Under the pieces are notes generated by a model. It saw only the letters and a list, made by a program, of their open reading frames with translations. It had not been told where the DNA came from and made no database searches. Below, piece after piece: positions 1-11,153 of a stretch of DNA of 64,000 nt. A program made the translations under genes and the position numbers. How positions within the stretch are numbered: position 1 is the stretch's first letter; each line of letters starts with the position of its first letter. The stretch comes from Anthostomella pinea. Its lineage: Eukaryota; Ascomycota; Sordariomycetes; Xylariales; Xylariaceae. The stretch covers positions 1,426,001 to 1,490,000 of the forward strand of contig CAUWAG010000018.1 of assembly GCA_963556695.1 (NCBI GenBank), in the 5' to 3' direction.

Positions 1-806
1 CCGCGGTGCGATGCGATGCAATGCAATGCGCAGGTGGAGTGGGGTTCGGCGCGTTTGCGACAACGCGGTGCGATAAATTAGTAATTGGGTTGGATTGGGT
101 TGAGTGAGTTTGGTTTGTTTGGTGGTTGAACTGAATCAGACCAAACAGAGGCAGCCGAGATGAAATGGAGATGGTGGTTGCCGATGCGCCGGGGAGGGAC
201 GGGTTTCACGATGCCGGGATCGCGGAAGAGACCTGGAGTAGTTGGCGTGGTGCGATCGCGTGTAAGTCGACTTGGGGGAGAGATGATCCAAGCGGTGGGG
301 TGCGGTGCAGTCAGTTGGTCACGTTACGATCCAGCCTCAATCGATGGTGTCGACGATGATGCCTCTTTGGGTGAAGGACCAAGTCAGATTAAAACAGCAT
401 AAAATAGAATAAAGATTTGAATTTGGGTTGATGAGGTACGTACGGCAGTAGCAGAGGTACCTCGGTACTTCTGAAGAGACAGGATGCGATGAGATGAGAT
501 TGATGAGGTAAGGGCAATGAGTGTTTTTTGCTGAGATGCGACGTGTGTCGGTTATCGGTGGTTCGGACTTAAGTGAGGAGGGGGGTTGGCTGGTGAGGCG
601 GAAGGAGGAAGGGAGGAATAGGAGGGAAGGATTTTAAAAAAGCGTCAGGAATCAGAGGTGCCTTTTGCCGCATCAAGGCTTTCCAAGGACGAGTGGGCGG
701 AGAAAGTGGCCAGATTTTTTGGCTCTGGGGCCACTTGTTATGTATTTGTAGGGACGCGCTTTTTGGGCCACTCGTGCAAAAGTCACGGTTGCGCCACCAA
801 GGATTA

Positions 807-840
<34 letters not shown>

Positions 841-2296
841 GGACGGGGACAAGGGCGGTGGCGGGGGCACTCTATGGGGGTGGCTGCAACGGGTGTGCAT
901 AAGGCGAATCATGTCAAGCCGAAGACCTGTGCAGTGGGTCGCTTTGAGACATGAGGATTCGGTAGCACGCCGTCGACTCTGCTATGATACCTATGTGAGG
1001 TCTATGTAGTAGTAATAAGTAGGCAACTGATGCAAGCTGTGTGTAATGTCTGCCGCAGATAGAGTACCGGATAGCTCTATCGGGGTTTGTCAGAGCCAGG
1101 CGCTGCTTGCTTGTTGCTGCTTGCTTTCAGTGCTTGACGTTGCGAAGGAGAGAAGACCATGGTGGTACCGCTGGACAGCAGAACCGAGAACCTTGAACAG
1201 CCGGACGAATGAATACCTTACCTTTCCAGCTTGCCTCTTCCAACGAGAACAAAGCCCAAGCATCGCATCAACTACCAGCGTGGCAGAGCCTGCGTGGCAG
1301 AGCCGCCTGCGTGCGCGTAGTTTCCTCTTCCTCCGCCCAGAGAAGAAATAAAAAGAGGATGCTAGGTTGAAGCCTAGGAAGCCGGGGCTGGAATCTTGCG
1401 ACCAATCATGGGCGGATCGCATTATGAGCTCTAGGCTGCTAGCCATGTCCCGGCCCAATCATGACGCGTAGCTGCTGCTACCCTGCGCAGTTTGAAATGA
1501 TTGAAGCCACGATGCCGCTCTTGTGCATTCTCCTGGCACTCCCGGGGGTGTGTCGAGGACCCGACCCGACGGCCTTGACTCATCAAGGGCACAATAGGCC
1601 GCATCACATGATCCACCACCTCTCTGAAAGGCGCATTTTGGTAGAAAAGAAAGGATCCATGAACATCAAGGTCGTATGCCATTTCAACGATAGGAGGTAA
1701 CAGGAATGGAACGAAAAGAGCCAGCAACGGTCATGGTATTCGAACATGGCACTGCATCGTTTCTGCGGTCGCTGGCGACGTCGAGTCAGTCGAGCGCGTG
1801 AGTTGTGTTGGGTTGGCGAGCGTCGAAGGTGTGTGAAGGTGGTGGTCCTGAGGTGGTGGTGTTGGGGAGAAAATGGAAATCCAGAAGCCGTGAAGAAGGT
1901 TGCCCTTGTCTGTGCGCCCGAGGAAGCCCACAAGTCGGACCTTGGAGCAGCTGGCTGACAGTGCAAACTGAGCCGTAGCGGGCCGCCACGACTGACTGAT
2001 GTTGACCAATGACCACGCAAAGGCCTATCGATACCGTAGTTTAGGCGCGAGGGCTCCACCTCATCGGGGTCCGCGTGCTGGTATCTTTATCCGTTATCGC
2101 GAAAGAAAAAAAAGTTGTAGCTCTCAATTGGGGGTACCACTACCACCTGCACCTGGGCAGTGTCTGCGAGCCTGCATTGGAAAATTTCAGACCAGCAAAA
2201 CTTCCCACCAAACGCTTTACCGGCACGCCATCTCTTGCAATTCCTCGCCGTCCAGACGGCTGTCCTCTCTATCCAATCCGACAAGTCATCACGGAA
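1..2296. other. Left edge, no convincing gene
   Basis: About 2.3 kb upstream of the Utp12-domain gene. Open frames here are short, overlap on both strands and show no recognisable domain or signal peptide. The first 35 bases are built of GATGC/AATGC pentamer-like units, and a 14-bp unit (GCGTGGCAGAGCCT) is repeated in tandem near 1278-1306. A 30-base G tract is listed separately. The last few hundred bases are presumably promoter and 5' leader of the next gene. Confidence 0.5.
809..838 (+). repeat. 30-base poly-G tract
   Basis: An uninterrupted run of 30 G residues, preceded by GATTAGA and followed by ACGGACGGGGAC. Long poly-G of this size is rare in fungal DNA. It can form G-quadruplex structure and is a common place for polymerase slippage and for wrong length calls. 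Confidence 0.95.
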
Positions 2297-3481
2297 ATGT
2301 CGACCAAGCGAAAACAACCGAACAAGATCGCCCAGCCCGTCGCGAAGCGGAGTGCGAAGCATCCTCTGAAAACCAACGTCAACGAGTCTGAGACAGCAGT
2401 CTCGGTCCCCGAGCTTCCAAAAGCCCAAGACGGTGGCCCGAAGGAGCAAGTGATAGAAATATCCAGCGATTCAGCTAGCAGCGAGTACGATTCTTCAGAC
2501 GAGGAGCAGGATGCCACCGCGGGGCAACAGAGTGGAAACCCGACCCAGAGTGAAGCGAAGACTGCACTGCCGACACCACAAGATGGTGATGGCGACGGCG
2601 ACGTTGATATGGTAGAGGCGAACGCTCACCATGACACGGAATCTGACCAAGAGCCCACGCAACCTACGCTGGGCGAGCTTGCCCGCGCGCACGAACCGAT
2701 AGACGTGCCCTCGGCGATAACAGCACAGTCCAGTTCTCTCACCACCCAAGGGCGTTCTTTGGCCCCTCCCAGTCTTGCGTCCTTGGGCACAGTACTCACA
2801 CAAGCCCTTCGCACCGATGATACCGATCTTCTCGAGTCTTGTCTGCACACTACCGATCTTCAAACGATCCGCAACACTATCCAGAGACTCGATTCCACAC
2901 TCGCCAGCACGCTACTCACCAAGCTTGCTGCTCGAATGCACAGACGCCCCGGGCGAGCAGGCAACTTGATGACATGGGTGCAGTGGACGCTTATATCGCA
3001 TGGAGGCGCATTAGCGACACAGCCCAGTCTAGTCAAGCGGTTGAGCGAACTGCACCGTGTCCTCGATGAACGGTCAAGGGGTCTCGCCTCTCTGCTGGCC
3101 CTGAAGGGCAAGCTAGACCTCCTAGAAGCACAGATGCAGCTACGACGAAGCATGCAACAGCACAACGACCCCGACTCAGAGGAAGAGGAGGAAGGGGTGA
3201 TTTACGTGGAGGGGGAGGACAGCGACGCGGAAATTACTAATGGGCTCCTGGAGGTTGATGATGACGAGTTCCCCGTCACCAATGGCATCGTCGAGGAGGA
3301 CTCGGAAGACGACGAGGAAGCAAGCGACGGCTCGGATGACGAAGAGGAGCTCGAGGGTGAAGAAGAATTGGATGAGAACGATGTCAATCACGACGATGTG
3401 GAATCCGAAGACGAAGACAGCGAGGTAGAGGCAGTTCACCAGCCGCCTACCAAGAGAACGAGGAACTCCAAACGGAGATGA
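2297..3481 (+). CDS. Utp12-domain small-subunit processome protein
   Basis: A single exon encodes 394 residues. The central part (about residues 120-285) is the helical Utp12 domain, recognisable from the pattern LGTVLTQALRTDDTDLLESC, then LLTKLAARMHRRPGRAGNL, MTWVQWTL and a helix ending in LDLLEAQMQLR. Proteins with this domain belong to the UTP complexes of the nucleolar SSU processome, which act in early 18S pre-rRNA processing. The N-terminus (MSTKRKQPNK) is basic and Ser/Asp-rich. The C-terminus (about residues 295-385) is almost entirely Asp/Glu/Ser and ends in a basic patch (TKRTRNSKRR). The frame is open upstream to 2075, but the ATG at 2297 starts the typical basic Lys/Arg N-terminus, so I chose it. 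No WD40 repeats are present, so it is a stand-alone Utp12 protein; I cannot say whether it matches yeast Utp5 or Utp9. Confidence 0.85.
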   Translation: MSTKRKQPNKIAQPVAKRSAKHPLKTNVNESETAVSVPELPKAQDGGPKEQVIEISSDSASSEYDSSDEEQDATAGQQSGNPTQSEAKTALPTPQDGDGDGDVDMVEANAHHDTESDQEPTQPTLGELARAHEPIDVPSAITAQSSSLTTQGRSLAPPSLASLGTVLTQALRTDDTDLLESCLHTTDLQTIRNTIQRLDSTLASTLLTKLAARMHRRPGRAGNLMTWVQWTLISHGGALATQPSLVKRLSELHRVLDERSRGLASLLALKGKLDLLEAQMQLRRSMQQHNDPDSEEEEEGVIYVEGEDSDAEITNGLLEVDDDEFPVTNGIVEEDSEDDEEASDGSDDEEELEGEEELDENDVNHDDVESEDEDSEVEAVHQPPTKRTRNSKRR

Positions 3482-4470
3482 GGTCATGTACCAAACACTG
3501 TTGAATAGATGGTTGAGAATGCAAGCTCGCGATACCCGTTACACTCACGATGCTCATAGTTGTCTGCAATACTAAAGATGTACGGATGTTGATATCCTGT
3601 GCCGGGCCTGTGGTTTAAACTCATCTCTACGCATCCTGTTAGTCAACAGCATGGTCACGTTGGGCTCAGCACCTTGAAGTAATTTGCATCATGGTCCAAT
3701 GCTATTGATATGTGTCTCGGCGGCGCGTCTGCTCGACTTGCACCTTCCCATCAGCATATACGCTCATAACGCTACAGCCAGGCAGCAAGACTAGGTAGGT
3801 AGGCCGTGTAGTCCACGTGAGGAAGTCAGGAACCCCCTTCTGGCCACGGATTATCTGTCTGTTCACCAAAGGGCATTGTCACACGTGGAAAGCGGGAGGA
3901 TACAGAGAGTCCCTGAAGTCTAGTCGAATCAACTCCAACGTCCTATCTGGAAGATAGATCTTTTCTTATCCATACCTAAGTACGACAGTACTTGCAGGAT
4001 ACAGCTATTCGCTTCCACAAGCAAGTTGAGTGCTCTATTAAATCCGGTCTTAGATACTTAGGTAGCTTTTTGAGATTTGGAACCTCGGGTAGGACTTGGA
4101 GCTGGCTCGTATCTTCTAACTGACTTTGTATCTTGAGATATAGAAATCCGATTACTTCCATAGGTGTTAGTTACATGCTTGAGGCATATGGTGGATGATG
4201 ACCAGGGCTCCTTATTTATACACAGTGTCAGTCAGACTCAGAGAGTCACTAGTCCGGCGGCAAGGGCAACCCCACAATCGATTAATTGAAACACGGGCCG
4301 CCACGCCACTTCACCCAGCAGCGCGTCACCCTCCTAATCGCGCGTCGTGAAAATAATTAGGCCTTTAAGTGGAAGACTACAACAATTTGGAGAATCGCTT
4401 TCCCATTGCATTGCATTGCATTGCATTGCCCACCCCAACTCCTCAGACTTCAACACTCGATGCCACCACC
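3482..4470. other. Intergenic between Utp12 gene and MGS1
   Basis: The stretch holds the 3' end of the upstream gene and the promoter/leader of MGS1. No coding signal was found. It includes a short pentanucleotide microsatellite just before the MGS1 start. Confidence 0.5.
4404..4430 (+). repeat. (ATTGC)5 microsatellite
   Basis: Five perfect or near-perfect copies of ATTGC lie about 40 bp upstream of the MGS1 start codon, inside the probable 5' leader. Confidence 0.9.
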
Positions 4471-6135
4471 ATGGTAGAATGTCCGATTTGCACCAAGCCG
4501 GTTCAGAACTCCAGAATCAACGACCACCTCGATTCCGGATGCGAGTCCTTCATCGTCGTCGATAACCCGCCCGTCTTGTCGTCCCCATGCCCCCCTCCTC
4601 CCGCAACCCAGGCCAATGGCGCAGTGCCGGCCTCGCAGAAACGGCCGCCCTCGAGCTTCTTCCAGACACCTTCTGCGAAGCGACAAGCAACACCCAGCAA
4701 AGTTTTGACGCCCTTGGTCAACGGTGTCGCAGGCGGGTTGAAGCCGAATGGCGGCGTCAAGCGCTCATTCGACGAGGGTCCCGGACACGACTCGTCCGTG
4801 CCAGATACGGGTGGCGAGGCCGAGCATGCGCCTCCGGTAGAGACAGGTCCGGTGGCCAAGAGGACAAAAACGAACCGGGCAGCCCCTCTTGCTGAGCGCA
4901 TGCGACCTTACAACCTCGACGACGTGTTTGGACAAGACCTCGTGGGTCCACAGGGCATCCTGCGTTCGCTTATAGAATCCGACAGAGTACCATCTATGAT
5001 ATTATGGGGAGGATCAGGAACGGGCAAGACGACGATCGCGAGGTGTATATCACACATGGTTGGATCGCGGTTTATCGAAATGAACGCCACAAGCACGGGT
5101 GTCGCCGAGTGCAAGAAGATATTCGGCGAGGCGGCGAACGAGCTGGGGCTGACGGGGCGAAAAACAATCATATTCTGCGACGAGATACATCGGTTCACAA
5201 AGGCGCAACAGGACGTGTTCCTGAAGCCCGTCGAGGCGGGCACAATTACACTCATCGGAGCCACGACGGAGAACCCTAGCTTCAAGGTCGTGAACGCCTT
5301 GCTGTCCAGATGTAGGACTTTTACGCTGCAGAAATTGACAACGGAGGACATACAACGGATACTAGCCCAGGCGCTCCAGTCGGAACTCTCGGCAACCTCG
5401 TCACCGCCGTCGCCATTCCTCGACCAAGAGCTCATGGCATACCTCGCCAACTTCGCCGACGGCGATGCGCGAACGGCCCTCAATCTCCTGGAGCTAGCCA
5501 TGTCACTAGCAAGCCGTGAGGGTATAACAAAGGAGGTCATCAAAACATCCCTCACCAAGACCCTCGTCTACGACCGCGCAGGTGACCAACACTACGACAC
5601 CATTTCCGCGTTCCACAAAAGTGTGCGCGGCTCCGATCCCAACGCTGCGCTCTACTATCTAGCCCGCATGCTACAGTCTGGCGAGGACCCCCTCTACGTC
5701 GCGCGGCGCATGGTCGTCATCGCATCGGAAGACGTCGGGCTCGCCGACAACTCCATGCTAAGCCTCGCAACCTCGACCTACACCGCGACGCAGCAGCTCG
5801 GCATGCCTGAGGCTAGGATACCTCTCGCCCACTGCGCCGTGGCGCTGACGCTGGCGCCGAAGAGCACGCGCGCTTACCGCGGGCTCAACAACGCCTTCGC
5901 GGCGCTGAGGGAGCCGGGCGTTGCCGGCCTGCCCGTCCCGATCCATCTGCGCAATGCGCCGACGAAGCTGATGCGCGAGCTTGGCTACGGGAAGGAGTAC
6001 AAGTATAACCCGAATTACAAGGACGGCAGGGTCAGCCAGGACTACCTCCCCGAGGGCCTGCTGGGGCGCACGTTCCTGGATGATCGCGATTTGGGCACGG
6101 AGGTCGATCCGGATCTGGTTATGGACGATGCTTGA
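4471..6135 (+). CDS. MGS1: Mgs1/WRNIP1-type AAA+ ATPase (replication maintenance)
   Basis: An intronless gene of 554 residues. Residues 4-27 form a UBZ4 ubiquitin-binding zinc finger (CPICTKPVQ...INDHLDSGC). The AAA+ core follows: a Walker A loop GGSGTGKTT near residue 180, Walker B IIFCDEIH near 232, sensor 1 GATTENPSF near 263, an arginine-finger region (LLSRCRTF), then the MgsA/WRNIP1 C-terminal tetramerisation part (GSDPNAALYYLARML, APKS). The family (RarA in bacteria, Mgs1 in yeast, WRNIP1 in human) acts in the nucleus on stalled replication forks and binds ubiquitinated PCNA through the UBZ finger. The ATG at 4471 puts the zinc finger at the very N-terminus as in orthologues; the frame is open further upstream but across a microsatellite. 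No lesion seen. Confidence 0.95.
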   Translation: MVECPICTKPVQNSRINDHLDSGCESFIVVDNPPVLSSPCPPPPATQANGAVPASQKRPPSSFFQTPSAKRQATPSKVLTPLVNGVAGGLKPNGGVKRSFDEGPGHDSSVPDTGGEAEHAPPVETGPVAKRTKTNRAAPLAERMRPYNLDDVFGQDLVGPQGILRSLIESDRVPSMILWGGSGTGKTTIARCISHMVGSRFIEMNATSTGVAECKKIFGEAANELGLTGRKTIIFCDEIHRFTKAQQDVFLKPVEAGTITLIGATTENPSFKVVNALLSRCRTFTLQKLTTEDIQRILAQALQSELSATSSPPSPFLDQELMAYLANFADGDARTALNLLELAMSLASREGITKEVIKTSLTKTLVYDRAGDQHYDTISAFHKSVRGSDPNAALYYLARMLQSGEDPLYVARRMVVIASEDVGLADNSMLSLATSTYTATQQLGMPEARIPLAHCAVALTLAPKSTRAYRGLNNAFAALREPGVAGLPVPIHLRNAPTKLMRELGYGKEYKYNPNYKDGRVSQDYLPEGLLGRTFLDDRDLGTEVDPDLVMDDA

Positions 6136-7417
6136 TTGGTTAGCGTGGCGTACGAAGTTGGGATTTGTATAAAAGGAACGTATGGACCTTGGACATGGGG
6201 TGCCAGGTCTTGAGTGTGTTTGAGTTAGACATACTTACGGTACTAAAAGTGCCCAATATGGCGTGGTGTTGTTTGTCATCACGCAGTGGAATTCGAAACG
6301 GTCCTGAAGTATGCTATCGTGACGAGATCAACCCTGTATGTAGGTGTATTGAGCGAACATCAGAGCTCATAGACGCAAAATTGACTCTGTCTGTCTCAGC
6401 CAATTTCCAGCTGGGACCGCGTTTTCTAGACGATGAACTTCAGGCACAGGGTTTGGTGCTCGTTCAAGAGACACCGAGGCAACTCCAAGGGGTAACATGA
6501 CTGGTGTCTAGCATCAAACCCGTCTCCCAGCTCGACCACCGTCTGGAAACTACAAGCATGCGAAACGCAACGGGCAATATGATCGCGGAAGATTTTATTC
6601 GGACCGGACCTCATCCATGGGCTCTCGATACGTCCGTAGACGTCCTTCGTACAGCTCGAGGTTCGCATGCGCGGGCCTTCTGCAGTCTTGGAGGTCTAGT
6701 CACTTGACTCACGAAACCACTATGAGCTAATTATCGCGTTTACCTGGGCTCCCGTGGTTATACTCTTCACCAATAGTCCCAGGTGTCGGCTGAGAGGCTC
6801 CCAGGCTGCCGAGCGTCCTCGGTATTTTGGGAATGGGGGAATGGGAAGCCAGAAAAAGGGCGAACCGTTTGAGGGTGGAGCAAGCAGACGGTAATGGGTA
6901 CGGCTCACTTATCATAGCAACAGCATGTTAGACACGTATCGCTCTCAATTTCGAGGTGGTCGGTGGTTTGGAGAACACTGCTGATTATAGCATCCTGCTT
7001 TGGCAATTAAAAATCCTATATGAGATGTTCCCGATCAGTTTGACTACATCTACTAAAGACTAGTGACCCATTTCTTGGTGCTGACAGCGGAGTGTATTTC
7101 ATAGGCTACGGAAACAAGGCCACGCCGTTTGGAGATACGTGACAAAGATCATGCAACACACCTTCGAACAATCGGATCGCTTTACAAGAAAGATTCATAT
7201 TCTTTGAAAATACTGCTTGCCGCAAGCGGTGGATATACTACCAGCTCCCTTTGTACCTTTGTGCCCCTGAATACTATTTCCCCTAAAATCGCACAATCGG
7301 GATTTTGTGTTTAACTGGACACGCGTTACAGAATAGGGCCTTCCAAACTCTAGAGCAACAACTTTGGTAATACAAAGCTAGAGAAGTACTAATCAAGGTC
7401 CGTAGCAACAATTCAAA
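6136..7417. other. Intergenic, no gene seen
   Basis: About 1.3 kb between MGS1 and the kinase gene. Short frames on both strands show no domain, signal peptide or splice-supported continuation. Confidence 0.5.
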
Positions 7418-9456
7418 ATGGCGGTGCCAGACCCCTACATTACCAGTTACGCAAATGCCTTGCGGCAGGATAATGTCAAATATGCACATTACAGAACCCG
7501 CGGCCTCGGTTTCAAAACCGAAGATTACCCCGGCTGGCAACACCAACCTGTCCCGCTGCTCCCTGACATGTTCTGGTTGCCGCAAATCGTCAAGCAGAAA
7601 TCGAACCGGTTTCCTCTCATGCGGGCAATGCTCCCCGTACAGGGCGGCGCGAGGTTAGACAGCTTCAAGACGTATGGCGACGTCGCTACAAGCAACCTGT
7701 CCCCGGATGTGAAGAAGGCTTGGGTCAGGCTTCAGACAATCAAGGAAGCCTTCGAGACGGAAACGTTCAAATACCAGAAGGCCCTCGGCTACGGCGGCAA
7801 TGGAATCGCCGCCCATTACAAGTACGAGGACCTCAACGCGCCGCAGAACAACCGGGATCTCGTCATGAAAGCTGCGATAACAGGCTGGCGTAGTTCGACA
7901 CTTCGTGACGAGGAGCGGGAGACTTTTGTCAGTCACTGCCAACCAGCTTCGCGGGTCATGGACTGTACACTGACAAGACCTTATAGAAACACAAACGAGC
8001 GTCACATATCGCGCAGGCCATCGAGCCGGAGGCGGTAGGGAAAGCGCCCCGCAGGAGGCTCAGGAAGATTCCGTGCCATGACGACTCCAGCGACGAGGAC
8101 AGCAACTCCAGTGGCGATGAGGATGTGCCGCCGCGGCCCCCGAAGACACCGCGTATTGCGATGTATGCCGCGGAGTTGGCCCGCAGGGGCGCGAATCGAT
8201 TCTTACCGCCGGACCAGCGCCGGGGTTACCAGCAGGTCCCCGCCGACCAGTTGGATTACCTGTTGCTCGAGTATGTGGAGAACGGCGACTTGAGAGAGGT
8301 GATCGGCAAGGTCAATCAGAGTGGTGGCCGGATCCCAAATAGGGTGCTATGGAACTTCTGGCTCAGCCGTAAGAAACCCGGGCATCAGTGTAGCGTCTAC
8401 TTTCTAGCAGTTGTAGCTAACCTGCCGCATAGTCGTGAAATCGGTTGTCGGAATGGCGTTTCCTCCCAGGAAATTCCACCCAGACCGGTTCAACCGACCC
8501 GATGGGGACTTGGACGAAACAATCCCCGACGTGACCGGGCAGTGGAGGATCAAGAACATGGTGCATTTCGACATCGATCCGTCAAACAGTAAGACACCAC
8601 TGGCAGCAAAATCCCATAGAGTCCGGACGGATAGCTGACTTCTTGTGTCGTCTTCGTCGGCAAGCAGGACCCCAACGACTGGGTGCATACTGACATTCCG
8701 GGGCTGAAGGTCCGCTTGCCCCAATACCCAGCATTCACAATGAGGACCTTTGCTGACAATGACACAGCTCGGTGACTTTGGAATTGCGGAAGAGATCAAG
8801 CCGCAGAAGAGAGACATATACTACCAGGGCAGACGATACAAGGCGAAGCCGTTCTACTTCGCGCCTGTAAGCATCATCTTCCGTCGTAAAACTCGAGATT
8901 AGACCGCGGGAAATACTGATGTCGACACCCAGGAACAATTCTGTCAAGAATGGGAGTTGCTCCCGCCAACCCCCGACGCGGAGAACCTCACCAATTTCCC
9001 GGCGGCGGGCACCTACAGCGTGCAGACGAACGTCTGGGGAATCGCATTAGTAAGACTCCCTCCTCCCTCTCCAACCCAACCCTAACCGCATATCCCACTC
9101 CCACTCCATCATCTAGAGTGTTGCTAACCAAAACCTACCTTCCCTAGTCCATGTACTCGATGATCACGGGCGCCTACCCGCCCCTGCCCCCGGAGCCGGA
9201 CTTCATCCCGAACTGGGCGGACGGCTACCAAATCTCGTACGGCATCCGGCTGTTGGACGACGACTGGAACGCCTTTGACCCAGAGCTGCGCTTGATGGTG
9301 GCCCGGTGCATGTCGCACTTCCCCATGGAGCGGCCTTCTCTGGAAGAGCTGCTCACGTTCGCGCAGTACGGGGCTGCTAAGTGGCAGCCGGGAGAGACTG
9401 ATGATGTGATTCGGAAGTGGGTTGCTGATATGTTCTATGATGGCCAAACTACTTGA
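7418..9456 (+). CDS. Atypical protein kinase, 7 exons, one non-AG splice acceptor
   Basis: Exons read as 7418-7927, 7987-8368, 8433-8588, 8651-8709, 8768-8866, 8933-9049 and 9148-9456; together they make an open frame of 544 codons. Kinase features in order: glycine loop LGYGGNGIAAHY, VAIK-type lysine in VMKAAI, hinge LLLEYVENGDL, catalytic loop HFDIDPSN, LGDFGIAEEI (DFG), APEQF (APE), and a short C-lobe. The catalytic loop keeps the Asp and Asn of HRDxxxxN, but the usual Lys is Asp, a feature of a fungal-specific kinase-like family. An acidic Ser-rich insert (DDSSDEDSNSSGDED) separates the N-lobe strands. Five of the six introns are GT-AG with clear CTGAC-type branch sites. The third (8589-8650) has donor GTAAGA and branch CTGAC, but the acceptor needed to keep frame is CG; canonical AGs nearby all lead to stops. 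Substrate unknown. It may be functional, mis-called or recently damaged. Confidence 0.8.
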
Positions 9457-10901
9457 TTAGGTTTCTTTTCCCTCCTGGAGGGCATCTTGGAGTCGATTTA
9501 TTAAGTTAGTGCTTCTTCTTGAGGGGTGGCGTCGGGCATCTTTTTAAAGGGGCGCACCATTATTATATCATGGGCAGCAAAACATCAAAAATATGAAATT
9601 GTCTCAACGTACATGGAAACATCTCGATTCACTCCCGCACACAGTAGTCAGCTGCCCCGTGATCCAAGCCAATTTTGAGGAAGGTCGGACGCAAATCTAG
9701 AGCTTGACCCGGGTTGTGATGAAGTTGACTATCGCGGCGACGCGGTTCAGCTTCGAGGGGTCCGATTGGCCAGAACCATGTGGTTTCTTCCCAATTCGGC
9801 AACCTGACTTCCGGGGGCTTTTTGTGACCAATGTGGGCCTCTACGGTGGTATGTGCTGAATGAATGCTTCTTCCGGTTTGTCATACGGAGGCTGAGGTTG
9901 GGATGCAGGTGTCTGCCGCAGGAAGTGGAAAAGTGGGACAGAAGAAAGGGCGCGATGGAGAGCCTGGAGGTGGTTGTGGGGGTAATTGTTCCTTCCATAC
10001 CTATGGCAGCGACTACGTTTCGGCAGACAGATGTCTGATTTTTTATAGTGTATTTGGTCTAGTTAGAGTATATGATCACAAGGCTTTGTGAACTCACGAT
10101 TTTTCCAGGATCATGGCTGGTGAAATGGCTCTGGTCTGTCATACCCCCTGGCTCCAGGTCACGACAACACATAGCGACATGTAACAATATGCCAACCTGC
10201 TCTGAATTATAAGATAATATGCTGTGCTATTGATGAGTGAGTGAGTTTTCCTCTCGCCGAAGTACCACAGAGACCCTGGGCATCACGCCGTGTGGATTTC
10301 ACATTCCCATCGCCTGTCGTTAGTCATAGGTTTGTTCCAGTAGATTTGATCACCTAAGTAAAGTTCATATCCTGAGGCATGGCCAATTTACTTTTTTCGG
10401 CACCTTTTCATCCAGTTTGCCGTCTTCTCTCTCTCGATTAGCACACGAAGCAACATTCCACTTGCTCGCTTGCCTTACACCACTTGACAACCGCACCCAA
10501 CGTACCATCTGGCGACATCAGCAGCAGCAGCAGCAGAAAAATTAGCAACAATAGAGTTTGGGGATGTGTCAGATGCGGACTCACAGGGACCCCAGGCTGT
10601 TGATAACCATGCCGCGATGCACCGCAACCAAGAAGCGACTGGTAATCAACTGAAGGTAATATAGATTCCTTTTCCTCACGCACTATTTTACCCTTAACTT
10701 CAAGCCTTTCAGTTTGTTCCTCTGGATACTATCGTTCATATTCAACAGCTTACTGCAACTACATGAGTTCTTGCAGACTCAGACAAGTTCAAGCAAGTCA
10801 CGCGTTGACGAAATCAAAGTAAACGCATTTAGGGATAGACTTATTTATCCGTTCTCGTCTATGACCGATGCACCGAGCAAGAGAAGCCGATCATTCGAGT
10901 C

Positions 10902-11153
10902 ATGGTGAAACGGGAATGGGGCAAGAAGCTGTCGAATCTGAACTTCATGCGGAACCTAAAGTATGGCAATGCATTTGATCTCGAGATGGCTCGAATCTAC
11001 TGCCATCAGGCAGCTCGAGTCAAGGGAAGATCTAGGGCACTCGCAATGAATATTAAGCTCATGTTCGAAAACGCGATTCCGGGTTGGACGTTGGCCAACC
11101 GCCACAAGTACGATCCTTTCGGGCTCGATGGCCAGCGGATACCTACCCGCTAG
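10902..11153 (+). CDS. Possible short hypothetical gene
   Basis: An open frame of up to 83 codons, basic (MVKREWGKKLSNLNF...), ending in NRHKYDPFGLDGQRIPTR. It looks protein-like in composition but has no recognised domain. An upstream frame ending MTDAPSKRSRSFES at 10861-10905 might be its first exon, but I found no good splice pair. It could equally be chance. Confidence 0.2.
   Translation: MVKREWGKKLSNLNFMRNLKYGNAFDLEMARIYCHQAARVKGRSRALAMNIKLMFENAIPGWTLANRHKYDPFGLDGQRIPTR

Noticed and set aside
1090..2059. Several open frames of 70-150 codons on both strands
   Set aside because: Overlapping, no domain, no splice support.
2075..2296. N-terminal extension of the Utp12 gene
   Set aside because: The frame is open but the sequence is leader-like and the ATG at 2297 starts a typical basic N-terminus.
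4369..4470. Upstream start for MGS1
   Set aside because: It runs through a pentanucleotide microsatellite and would displace the UBZ finger from the N-terminus.
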